Positions 9,302 to 18,860 of a stretch of 24,688 nt of DNA are shown here, piece after piece (within the stretch, counting starts at the first letter, position 1; each line of letters opens with the position of its first letter). The notes under the pieces were generated by a model, which did not search any database, was not told the DNA's origin, and worked only from the letters and a program-made list of their open reading frames with translations. The position numbers and the translations under genes were made by a program. Origin of the DNA: Didymodactylos carnosus (taxonomy: Eukaryota > Rotifera > Eurotatoria > Philodinida > Philodinidae); assembly GCA_905250885.1 (NCBI GenBank), contig CAJNOQ010002371.1:1-24688 (forward strand), in the 5' to 3' direction.

Positions 9302-12300
9302 ATGTCTTATTTACACTGTAGTGATGTTTTAGACATTTACGTTGAACCCTATATTCATTCGGGTTTTCGTTTACCAAATCAACCATATTCCTATTATTAC
9401 CGTAGTCTATTCTCATTACATAATGAGACTCTTTCAATTTGGATTCATCTTGTGGGTACATTTATTATCGTTTTGCAAACGTTTGATCATATTTTATCGA
9501 CATCTTCGCCATTTGTTATTTCTTATATTATTTACAACTGTATTGGAGCATGTGTGATGTTACTGTGTTCCGCTCAAGCACACTTATTTCATTCGCGAAA
9601 TTTAAATGATCATTTAAGGTCATTTTACATCGACTATCTTGGTAAGCTCATTAAATTCAGAATATTGTAGGAAAGAAGTTTATAATTGTAAATCAATATT
9701 TGATCATTTTTTTGTAAATCTCTGCAAACTATTACAAATTTCAAAATTTTTCAAACTTCAGTATATATACCGAATTTAGAGTCGTCTGGGATTCTGATCA
9801 GTGTCAAAAATTTTCTCAGTTTTTTGCTGATAATTGAGCCATTTATAATTGGAGAAAACCAATTTTTATACAGATCGATAGAGCTGACTTTTGTCTATCG
9901 ATTAATGTTAAAAAAATTATTTTAAAGCTCATTACGGTTAATTAATTCTAATCGGTTTTCAAGCTCTTGCTATTAAATGACTGGAATTATCCCAAAATAC
10001 ATCCAGTGAATTTTTTTGATACCAAAAATTTCCTTTTAACGTGTTAATCATTTTTTTAACACATTTAATAGTATGAAATAGTAATGAGTTCAAATTCATT
10101 AATTATTTTTAAAAGTTTTCTAACGCATTTACATGCGTTAAATTTTATATTCCAAAAGTAAACGAAAAACTTCGCGTCTATAAAAATATCATTAATGCGT
10201 TAAAACGAGTTAAAATGGATAATTTAATGCGTTAGCCTAGCGAAGAAACGTGTTCTAGTCTCATATTAAATTATTTTAACGCATTAAGCGCGTTAAAATC
10301 AAATTAACGAAAAACGTTCGTTTTTAACGCGTTTTGATCATTTTTTACTTTTAAGGTCTTATAAACTCAATGCTATTTAACGCGTTAAGAATTTTAAAAT
10401 ATTCAAACTCTTTAAGTTTGTTTAATTCTTAGAAAAGAGGAAACAGTTTTTTTCCTCTCATTCCACATAGTTGTTAAAATTACTTTATTAGGTAACATAT
10501 AAAAAATATATAAATTAGACGTCAAACCCCAGTTAGACTTCATCAGTAGTGAAATTTCTTTTTATATTTTTACTACTGATGAAGTCTAACCGGGGTTTGA
10601 CGTCTAATTTATATATTTTTTATATGTTACCTAATAAAGTAATTTTAACAACTATGTGAAATGAGAGGAAAAAAACTGTTTCCTCTTTTCTGTTAATTTA
10701 CCTCATTCTTAATATTTTTTAAAAGAAGCTATATTAAATTCTAATGCATTTGATTACATTCATAGATGACCATATCGAGAGAAGGCATCAATCTTTTTGG
10801 AAAAGTTTCTAGGTCATCTACACTATGTCTGATTGAGCAGAAGCAATCATCCTAGATCTAAATTTCTGAGAGGAAATCCGATGGCATTGATAGAAAAAAG
10901 TAAAAACACTTCCTTATAGAATGCTAGCATCATTTTTGTTTTTAAAAAGCATTAAGGCCCCCCCCCGGTCAGAAAGATAATGTTTTTTTTTATAAAAAGT
11001 CGAATATTCAGCTAAGCACATCATCAGATAGCCCACAGTATCTACTATCGGGATCCAGTGTTATTTGGTCCTCATCGAAGGAGTATGGAGATTTTTAGAA
11101 AAGTTTTCTGAAGTTTGCTGAATTTCGAAAAAGTTTTACTTTCCGATTTAAAAGCAAGTCGAAAACTAGTTTTAGTAACATCGAAATACAGCAAACATGT
11201 CTGCATCAGAACGAGATATTTCTCAGCTCTAAATGTTGTTCGGATCAAGAGTTATGAGAGTTTTGCTAGAAGCTCTAAAACATGCATTAGATATACTGGC
11301 GCCATCATATCTCGAAAGCGACTTTCACCTTAACACCATTTCGTAGTTTCAAGATTTCTCGATAGCGAAACATCGCAGAGAGCTCGGGAAGATCTTAAAT
11401 TGACGAAAATACATGTGGCTGGAGGCTAACAGAGCCCGATTTTTGATATTCTATCTAGATTTGTGTGATTAGAAAAACATCTTTACCAGAGTTAATGAGA
11501 CTTTCGACGCTGACCATTAATTTGAAACGAAAAATATCAGAAATCCGGTTCTATCAGCCTCTATTTCGTCTTTAAGACCAGTCCATACTTTTTTCCCATA
11601 CTTACAAACCATACTTTCACAAGATCAGCATCTCCTAAAAGTTTGATCAAGATCGGAGTTATAGTTTCACAGATAAGTTTCTGACGGGGGAGGGTCTTAA
11701 CTTCTTGAGAACGGGAAACCCATATATGCGTTCTGTCGTTCAATTTTACAGTTTTCGCCGTCAAACTTCCATTTTTCAGCAACCAGTGTGATATTTGGAA
11801 TCAGCATCAAAAACTGAATCGACTGATGTGTGTTTCAGTGGGCTTGAGTCGATTATAACGATATAAAAATATTGGCTTTATCTTCTAACTAAAATGAGTT
11901 GAAATTTCTATCATGGCTGGGAAAGGTACTTCATCTATGGGCGAAAAACTAAAGTTTTTTCATGGACTTACGATATTTGAATGTAACAAAAAATAGATTT
12001 TTTAGATTCAATTTTACCTTATGTAGAATAAAAATAAAATATTTTTAAACTATCTAAAAGCTACATGCACAAATGCTTTTTAAGGGTTTTAAAAATTTTG
12101 ATTTTTATAAATCTTCAACTTCAAAATTCTTTTTTCAAACGTTAAAATACATATATTCAGATTCAGCTCAGCGAGCTCTATTCAACTATGTAAAAATATC
12201 GCAAAAATATATTCTGCTTGAATTTTCAACTTTCAACACCTTAATCCCATCCGCAAGGGGTTAATGCGTTCACATGCATTCATTTCTAACTTCTGTATAC

Positions 12301-14122
12301 TCAGTAGACGGCTCCTAAAATCTGCGAATGTATTAAATTTACGAAAACACTTTTAATGCATTTGTATTTGTGAAAAAAAGATTTAAAAAGTTTAAATACG
12401 CTAGTTAATAAGACATTTGAAGATGTTGATTTGTAAAAATGCTTTACGAAAGTTAAAGAATTTCTCTAAATTCTAATTAACTAATTAATAACACCTGGGA
12501 CTGAACTGCAAATTACATAGATAGATAGAGCTCACTATTCTACATATAGTGGTGTCAGTTTCAATTCGAAAGCTAAAAGTCTACCGTTGAAGAAAAAAAA
12601 TTAATTGTGGATCATCCAACCATTTTGGCTGTGTTGATCTGAATTACCCGCTTTGGAGTAATTCTGATCATTTAATAGCAAGAGCTTGAAAACCGATTAG
12701 AATTAATTAACCATAATGAGCTTTAAAATAATTTTTTTAACATTAATCGATAGACAAAAGACAGCTCTATCGATCTGTATAAAAATTGTTTTTTTCCAAT
12801 TATAAATGGCTTTTGATCAGAATCACCTCAGGTGACTCGAAGTGTTTTATACCTTCAACTATGGTTGGAACTATAATGACCAAGAAAATATTCTTTGTTC
12901 AACTATTTTATTAATAAAATAGTTGTTGTTCAAATTTATCGATCAATTTGTACAAAAACGCGATCTATATAATTCCTTTTTTTCTTTTGTCTACACGACA
13001 GTTAGATAGAGATGAAAAAAATTTGTGCAGACAGCATGTTTGTAATAACTATATGAATTTTTTCCGAAATCTTATCCTATATCAACTCTGACAACTAATC
13101 AGCTGTTAAATTCTTCAGTTTTTAAAACTTACATGACTTTTTTATAAAATGAAAAACAAATGCTTTGATTAATTTACTTTGTCAATTGTAAACCTTTCAA
13201 GAGCTTAAACAATTCAGTCTCTTTTAGGTATTAATTTTTATGGATTTATTAGCGGAATTGTTCATTATCGTTTTTCACGTGTCGACAGTTCTTATGAATT
13301 ATTTAACGAACCGTTCTATTATTTATTTTTATCATGTTTATCACTGTATTCTCTATCGATAGCTTGTTTTTGTAAGTTTTATTATCGTCGTCCGTATCCA
13401 TTTATCCATAAAATATTACAATGTTCTGGTGTCCTACTCGTCTATGTCTATCAAATATGGCCAATTATATTGCAAATAATTGTCTGTTACAACTGTAAAT
13501 CATCACTAAAATGGCATTTGGCAGAAATTCTGGCATTTATTGGTGCGTATTCATCGTTTCTTGTAACTGATAAAATTTAATTAAAATTCAACAGGATTTT
13601 CTATCATACCCATCATCATCATCATATACTAGTTTTAATTATTGTTTTGAAAAAATTCTATAGAATAGTGAGCACGACTGGTGTACATTATCAAAGGTTA
13701 ACACTTCATAGATGAAAGTAACGCTTTTTTTTTGTTATTTTTTAGCTAGTGGTACAATATTCGTATCAAAACTACCTGAACGCTTTCATCCAGGCACATT
13801 CGATTTAATCGGACAGTCTCATCATACATTCCATGGTTTCATATTTCTTATGGGATTTTTCCAGTCGGGTGCCACTTATCGAGATATGTTACAGATGAAA
13901 AATCAAATCACTACTCGACATTTACTAAAAGATATAACTTATGCCTGTGTTACATTAACATTAGAAATATTAATTGTTTATACGTGTTTAAAATTAAGTT
14001 TTACACGTTTAGAAAAACATTATGAAAAAGATTTGAAAAAACTTAATAAACATTTCAACAAAAATAATGAAAATGCCATCAATGATAAGGATGAACAAAA
14101 CTCTATCAAAAAAATTGAATAA
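9302..14122 (+). CDS. PAQR-family seven-helix receptor, membrane progestin receptor-like (three exons)
   Basis: Exons are 9302-9641, 13228-13542 and 13746-14122, joined by GTAAGC/CTTTTAG and GTGCGT/TTTTTTAG introns, both phase 1. They total 1032 bases and encode 343 residues, a normal family length. The ATG at 9302 is chosen because an in-frame TGA lies at 9278. Family signatures in order: EPYIHSGFR near residue 15; SLFSLHNETLSIWIHL at 35-50; SAQAHLFHS at 90-98; DYLGINFYGF at 111-120; PERFHPGTFD at 229-238; SHHTFH at 243-248. Ser90, His94, Asp111, His244 and His248 match the Ser, His, Asp, His, His set that forms the zinc/hydrolase site in AdipoR structures. The opening and the S-x3-H block resemble class II PAQRs (PAQR5/7/8, membrane progestin receptors) more than adiponectin receptors. 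Several hydrophobic segments agree with seven helices; the last 35 residues are a charged Lys/Asn-rich tail. Ligand is not determinable from sequence. Confidence 0.9.
10036..10388. repeat. Cluster of TTAACGCGTTAA-like palindromic motifs
   Basis: Within 350 bases the core TTAACGC/GCGTTAA or a one-base variant recurs about nine times. Examples are TTAACGTGTTAA at 10036-10047, TAACGCAT/ATGCGTTA arms at 10121-10140, ATTAATGCGTTAA from 10191, ATTTTAACGC/GCGTTAAAAT arms at 10273-10299, and a perfect TTAACGCGTTAA at 10377-10388. It lies just inside the left terminal repeat of the intron element. A weaker echo (TTAATGCGTT ... ATGCATT) lies at 12261-12280 towards the other end. Subterminal arrays of this kind often bind transposase in hAT, CACTA and P-type elements; that role is inferred here. 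Confidence 0.7.
10431..10691. repeat. Nearly perfect 261-base hairpin (120-base arms)
   Basis: Arms 10431-10550 and 10572-10691 pair without indels and with about two mismatches, around a 21-base loop. Each arm carries the words GAGGAAACAG and GACGTCAAACCCC, the latter in complementary form in the right arm. The structure is nested inside the intron element. Arms this well matched point to a recent foldback-type insertion or palindromic duplication. Transcribed within the PAQR pre-mRNA, it would form a long double-stranded RNA stem. Confidence 0.9.
10967..12600. other. Interior of the intron element, no recognisable gene
   Basis: After a run of nine C bases (10958-10966), this interior is less AT-rich between about 11000 and 11850. 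It holds small frames on both strands (11115-11333 on +, 11561-11782 on -), neither resembling a transposase, polymerase or other known protein. Words such as GAGTTAT and ATCTCGAAA recur loosely. It is best described as unclassified filler of a non-autonomous element. Confidence 0.4.
12900..12925. repeat. 26-base perfect palindrome
   Basis: CAACTATTTTATT is followed directly by its reverse complement with no spacer. It lies about 50 bases outside the right end of the intron element, still in PAQR intron 1. It could extrude as a small cruciform; its AT-richness makes a chance origin conceivable. Confidence 0.8.
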
Positions 14123-14482
14123 TTAGTAATTATTTTTATTCAAATTGATAATTTGTTTTATAAAGATTTTTGTTTGCAATTAATATAAGAGTCTTCGTTT
14201 TTAATTCGTCATAAACATGCTCTATCTCAGTTCGACAAGACCAGGGAACCTTCCAAATGTTATTTTCGGAAGCAGCGGATGACAGCCACTATAGAAAAAT
14301 GTATTTCAAGGTTCCCGAGCCGCGTTAAACCTTTCAAAAAAATTCATTTTCAAGAGGTGCTCAAAAAGGAATCAAGTTTAAGCGCTGGATCCTCGATTCT
14401 TGCGCCATTAGAACCGTCGTGAAACAAAGAAGAAAGTTATATATCGAAATAAAAAATTTTTTTCTTTTCTTTCGAAATATCT
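14123..14482. other. PAQR 3' flank, no further gene
   Basis: No AATAAA stands close after the stop at 14120-14122; the nearest variant is AATATA around 14182, so the poly(A) site is unclear. From about 14220 the composition becomes less AT-rich (for example GGTTCCCGAGCCGCG near 14310), without an ORF or RNA gene. The change suggests a repeat that may be interrupted by the inverted-repeat element at 14483. Confidence 0.4.
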
Positions 14483-14838
14483 AATTTGTATTGAAAATCA
14501 GACTAAAAACTAGGAACTCTGCTCGTAATTCTCAGTTCTCTCGATCAGAACTCAACTTTTATTCAATAAAAATATTATATTCGGAATTAGGACTGGTATG
14601 TATTTCTATTTTATCCGACTACTTTGGTGTTTTTCGAATAATTACATTGAAAAATTATCGAGATTTTCATCCAAAACTGAAAATGAACTAAAAATTGCGA
14701 AATACATATCAATCGACTCAGTTTTTGATTCTTATTTCGAATATAATATTTTTATTGAATAAAAGTTGAGTTCTGATCTAGAAAACTGACAATTACGGAC
14801 AGAATTCCTAGTTTTTAGTCTGATTTTCAATACAAATT
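14483..14838. mobile_element. 356-base MITE-like element with 106-base inverted arms
   Basis: Arms 14483-14588 and 14733-14838 are reverse complements with no indels and roughly ten mismatches. They begin AATTTGTATTGAAAATCAGA and share CAGAACTCAACTTTTATTCA. The 144-base centre is AT-rich and non-coding. Long arms with a short unique centre fit a MITE or foldback element. CTAAT occurs next to both ends, but a duplication of the target site is not convincing. Confidence 0.8.
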
Positions 14839-14949
14839 TTCTAATTGTGTTTTCAGCACTCCGCACTACAGAATCTATTTCCATTGTATCCTGTCGGAAA
14901 AATTTTCTGGATCCACCACTGGTGTTCCCATGTCGAGCTTTTTTTTAAA

Positions 14950-15381
14950 ATACCGTCGGTAATCGCGCTATCATGCGGTGTTCGGAACTACCGCGGTCTA
15001 ACAAAATACTGCCCGGTAACCGAGTCTATCGATTCATCTTTTTGTTTTGCATCCGAAGGTATAAAAGAAACAGAAAATTTCAAAGAACTTGAGTTTTTTC
15101 AGATTAACTTTTTGTTTAGATTATAGGCTCTTCCAAGTTTGAACTTCGAGTCGAGGCAAATTTTCTCCCAATACTCGGAGCCTTCATGCGTTTAAGCACT
15201 TGATAATAACAAAAAAAGAAAGTTAAAACTAGTGCTGAATTTTCGCTCTACGTGTCATAATGGGAAAATACCAGACGATTACCGCTGGTATACCTTGCGG
15301 TAATTTCGACTTACATGGCGGCATACCTCACAGTATATTGGGCGGTAGCCATGCGGTATTTTTACCATATTGATGATATGG
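14950..15381. repeat. Region dense in GCGGTA/TACCGC motifs
   Basis: About nine variants of GCGGT or ACCGC occur here against an AT-rich background. They include the palindromes TACCGTCGGTA (14951-14961) and ACCGCGGT (14990-14997), TACCGCTGGTA (15280-15290), TGCGGTAAT from 15296, GGCGGTAGCC (15341-15350) and ATGCGGTATT (15351-15360). A small stem, CCATAT/ATATGG, closes the region at 15365-15381. No protein is recognisable. It may be the motif-bearing part of another mobile element. Confidence 0.45.
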
Positions 15382-15454
15382 GTTCTTCTGAATATCTTCA
15401 AGAGCAACTTCGGTCAGTGTCAAGATAACGTACTCAGTTGCTACATCTCATTTT

Positions 15455-16130
15455 TTATGTTAACAAGAAACTGGCGCGCACTAGCTCTCGTGAACGTTTC
15501 AGTTGGAAGTTAGATCATACTGTACCGCTCTTTAGAACTAACGATCCACAAGTATACTTAAACTAGAGGGCTATTATATTGTAAATTGCTGACTACGTAG
15601 CGAATAATTTAAACGAGACTAGATCTGTGTGCCGTTGAGTCCTGTTAAGGAACGGGTACAGTTAGACTTGACCTTTACTTCTACGTTAGACTGGACACCT
15701 CGCGTGGATGGATTATGTAATAAAATTTCACATATAATAGGCTCAATGGAATTTTGAAGTAGGCTCGCTTCGAGACAAACATCGAGATTAACATTGACTC
15801 CGTCTATCTTGCTTTTATTCTTAGCGGTCTGAATAATGGAATAGTAATATACGATGAAATAACTACAGCATATGTTTTGCGTCTGACTCAACTACAGTAC
15901 CAGGCAGGTCTAGCAGTAACCAGTGCCCCGAAAGAAATATCTCAGGATGAAGCTTTCCAGGATTTATCATAGATTTCGTTTCAATCATTACTGTATGTTT
16001 GGTATATGTGTTTATCCGTAAAACTATGCATGGTAAAGCGCCGAGTTATTAGTTCAGTGGTGCCTTGTACATAATCTAAGTAATTCTAACATGCGCGGCA
16101 ATATTCGACGTGATATAACGACACAACTTA
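15455..16130. other. Less AT-rich unclassified block
   Basis: The block opens with TTATGTTAACAAGAAACTG (15455-15473), found unchanged at 4025-4043. The reverse strand has a 90-codon open frame at 15619-15891 that resembles no family I recognise and lacks obvious splice or start context. The composition and the shared opening word suggest a dispersed repeat. Confidence 0.35.
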
Positions 16131-16450
16131 GGAGTAAAGTTTTTTTTGAAAAAGACACTTATATGTGAAAGGTAGTGAATGCATTAGATGCTTCTCTTAC
16201 GTTAATTTATGTATTAAAATCCTTTAAATGCAATTAGAATTGCAATATGTTGATTTTTTTTCGTACTCCTCTGGTTAGCAATCGCTATTTAGAGATGCAA
16301 CATACTCATTATAGATAGACTTTCCGTCATCAAATGATCCTCTATTTACGCGTGCTTTAGAACTCTCTTCTAAATGTATCTATGAGAAACGGTAAGCCAT
16401 TTTTTTTAAACTGTACTGAGTATGATGCGAACCGTCGTGTTCTGTTTTAG

Positions 16451-16696
16451 CAACTGTCAACGTTTATTAACGATACCATAACTTTAGATCATATTTTATT
16501 TCATGCGGCATCTATTAGGCTATTGAATCGAGATGATTTATGTAAAGTGTTTAGTTTGATCCTTGATTTTATTCGAGCATCCAAAACATTTTCACTTGAT
16601 GGTTCCTGGAGTTTTCATCTTTTGTGTGGCCTGTCATGTGTATTGCGTTTTTGTGTTCTATTTGTAGTTACTTTTTTCTCTCTTTCTCTTGCGGTT
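16451..16696 (+). other. 82-codon open frame after an acceptor-like site, possible exon or gene relic
   Basis: A sequence with the form of an intron (GTAAGCC at 16392 to TTCTGTTTTAG at 16450, 59 bases) precedes an open frame of 82 codons with no ATG. It reads QLSTFINDTITLDHIL, then RLLNRDDLCKVFSLILDF, and ends in a hydrophobic stretch before TAG at 16697. The upstream open frame (16315-16391, ending KCIYEK) is out of phase for this splice, and the other combinations hit stops quickly. It is therefore either a broken exon pair or coincidence. No family is recognised. Confidence 0.2.
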
Positions 16697-16699
16697 TAG

Positions 16700-17969
16700 A
16701 ATAGACATAAAATATTCCAGGCATAAAATGATATATTCGATTTGCCTGTTGTTTTTAAATTATCTGTTAACTATCGTATTCTGTTCTTTGTGATTACCAT
16801 TTTATTTTAATAAATATGATTAGAAAAAAAAGATATCTCAATGAATCAAGAGCCACAAATGCTTTCTCTAGTTCGCTTTTTAATTGTACAAAAGCAGATT
16901 ATTTGGCAACTTTACTCTCTGATGAATAGCTTAGGGAATACTCCACTAGACTAAAGACCGCTCTGGATTTTTCAGGCTAAAAACTAACATGTCACAGATG
17001 TAAAAAACCTGTTTCCAAAATTTTACATAAAAGAATAAAATTTTCGTCACATAGAAAAAAATCTCAGAAATTGTAGTACAATTTGTAATACCACAAATTA
17101 TGTGCATGAAATGTTGTTTTGATCGTGAAAAATAAATGAAAACCTTAACAATTTACTATAATAAGAGCAAGTTTTACTTACCATAGTAAAAATTCAAGCT
17201 GTTTCTAATAATACATAAATAATGTCCTTGAGTTTCAGACCAAAAGAAGTGGAAACTATTACTGTTGCTACAGAATAATCTATGACAACAGCTGTGCCAT
17301 GAAAAAAGTGATCATTTTATCAACTATTATTGATAAAAAACAAAATTTTTCTTAAAAAGACTACTAAACAATAAAAAGAAAAGTCTAATGTCCGTATTTT
17401 TAGTATAAATTTCTGCGAATGAATTCCATGGTTAAATTTACATTTTTATTTTATTGGAGTTATGTTTTGTTGTCAAAGTAGGCGGTCAACTGAACTACTC
17501 GAGTCAAACTTGACTGAGAAACTCAAAATGACTGAGAAAAAAGAAATTTGCTCTTTCTTTCAAACTCGATACTATTTATATACATTAAAAACCACAAAAC
17601 AAAACGATGGTGGTCAAGAAAGTGGTATACAACTAGTATTATAAACTTACTGTAGTTTACTGTCATTGAAAAAAGGCGATATAGAGAAGCATCAAATTTA
17701 CAGATTCCGATACACGATAGGTTTTTATCATTTTTTAATGCTCAATTATTCAAAGCGATTACTTGTGAAAAATATGACGATTTGAATTAATAGTGCAATG
17801 TACCTCTTAAATCGGTTTATTGTCAACCTGATTTAAGTTCGTTACGTCAGGCTAGTTAAGCCCTTGCGTATGTGTGATGATGCAGATTATTGAGATTGTT
17901 TTCTGCATTTTATTATGCAACTTTTCTGAAAACATGGATTCGACGTCTATCAGCGATTTATAACAAATA
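16700..17969. other. AT-rich stretch with no recognisable gene
   Basis: Nothing beyond chance frames is seen. The 60-codon frame at 17462-17644 is Lys/Glu/Thr-rich with no recognisable domain and no splice context. Confidence 0.55.
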
Positions 17970-18860
17970 GAACTCAAATTCGGTATATATTACAGACCAG
18001 ATTAGAATCTATGCCGATTTTGAATAGACTAGACTCATCTGGACTTTTCATTCAATCTACAGTAGTTTAGAATCGAGATGTTTGCACGTGTTAATCTTAA
18101 ATGAGCTGAGTTCAAATCACAACCAGACTAGGTCATGTTAGAATTCTGAATCGATCTAGTCTAGCTCGGATTTAAAGTAGACTCATTTAGAATTATGTAA
18201 TAAAAGATGGATTCTGTGTCATAACACGATAAAACAAACGATTTTCAGAGCAGTTAGTAAAAATTAATTAGCGTTCACTTATGCAGATATACAAGACCAA
18301 AAGTAGAAAATTTCTAAGAATAATTTTTACAGTAGGACAGTTTTATCAAAAAATGAGTAAGCGCTCAACTGAAAAAGCTTTTTTCTAAAATCGAATCTGG
18401 AACATAATCTTTAATTGAGACTGAATTATCATAATCTTACTCGTAGTCATCATCTTCTTTAAATCTTTTCTTTTACTACTTCTATTTTAATAAAGAAACA
18501 TTAATTTTTCTCTCTTGGCTTCATTCAAGTACAATGTGGACCCAGGTTAGTGCATAAATGAAGGCTAATTAATTTTTACTAGCTGCTCTGAAAATCGTTT
18601 GTTTTATCGTGTTATGACACAGAATCCATCTTTTATTACATAATTCTAAATGAGTCTACTTTAATTCCGAGCTAGACTAGATCGATTCAGAATTCTAACA
18701 TGACCTAGTCTGGTTGTGATTTGAACTCAGCTCATTTAAGATTAACACGTGCAAACATCTCGATTCTAAACTGCCATGGATTAGACGAAAAGTCCAAATG
18801 AGTCTAGTCTATTCGAAATAGGCATAAATTCTAATCTGGCGTATAATACGTATTTAGTTC
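17970..18860. mobile_element. About 890-base element with inverted arms of roughly 300 bases
   Basis: The left arm (17970-18272) and right arm (18564-18860) are reverse complements with scattered mismatches and small indels. Shared words include AGATTAGAAT, ATAGACTAGACTCAT, GATGTTTGCACGTGTTAATC, CATGTTAGAATTCTGAATCG and TTGTTTTATCGTGTTATGAC. Within the arms GACT/AGTC and CTAG steps recur, so each arm can also fold locally. The 291-base loop is non-coding. There is no ORF of note. This is a foldback-type or MITE-like insertion and the largest inverted structure here apart from the intron element. Confidence 0.85.

Larger units (their letters stand above)
9772..12847. mobile_element. About 3.1-kb element with long terminal inverted repeats inside PAQR intron 1
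   Basis: The left arm (9772-9996) and right arm (12652-12847) are reverse complements. Matched blocks include ATTCTGATCA, CCATTTATAATTGG, a shared stretch around GATCGATAGAGCTG and CTATCGATTAATG, and TTCAAGCTCTTGCTATTAAA. The left arm carries about 40 extra bases near 9802-9840. TATACC occurs immediately outside both ends (9766-9771 and 12848-12853), a possible 6-base target-site duplication, although the outermost 15 bases of the arms match poorly. No transposase ORF is present, so the element is non-autonomous or decayed. It makes up most of the 3586-base intron 9642-13227, whose splice sites it leaves intact. Confidence 0.75.

Noticed and set aside
9201-9461. 86-codon reverse-strand frame over the PAQR start
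   Set aside because: It is antisense to a well-supported exon and has no resemblance of its own.
9342-9557. 71-codon forward frame overlapping PAQR exon 1
   Set aside because: It is an out-of-frame shadow of the real exon, which carries the PAQR signatures.
15619-15891. 90-codon reverse-strand frame
   Set aside because: Considered as a decayed transposon protein, but no catalytic motif or family pattern is visible.
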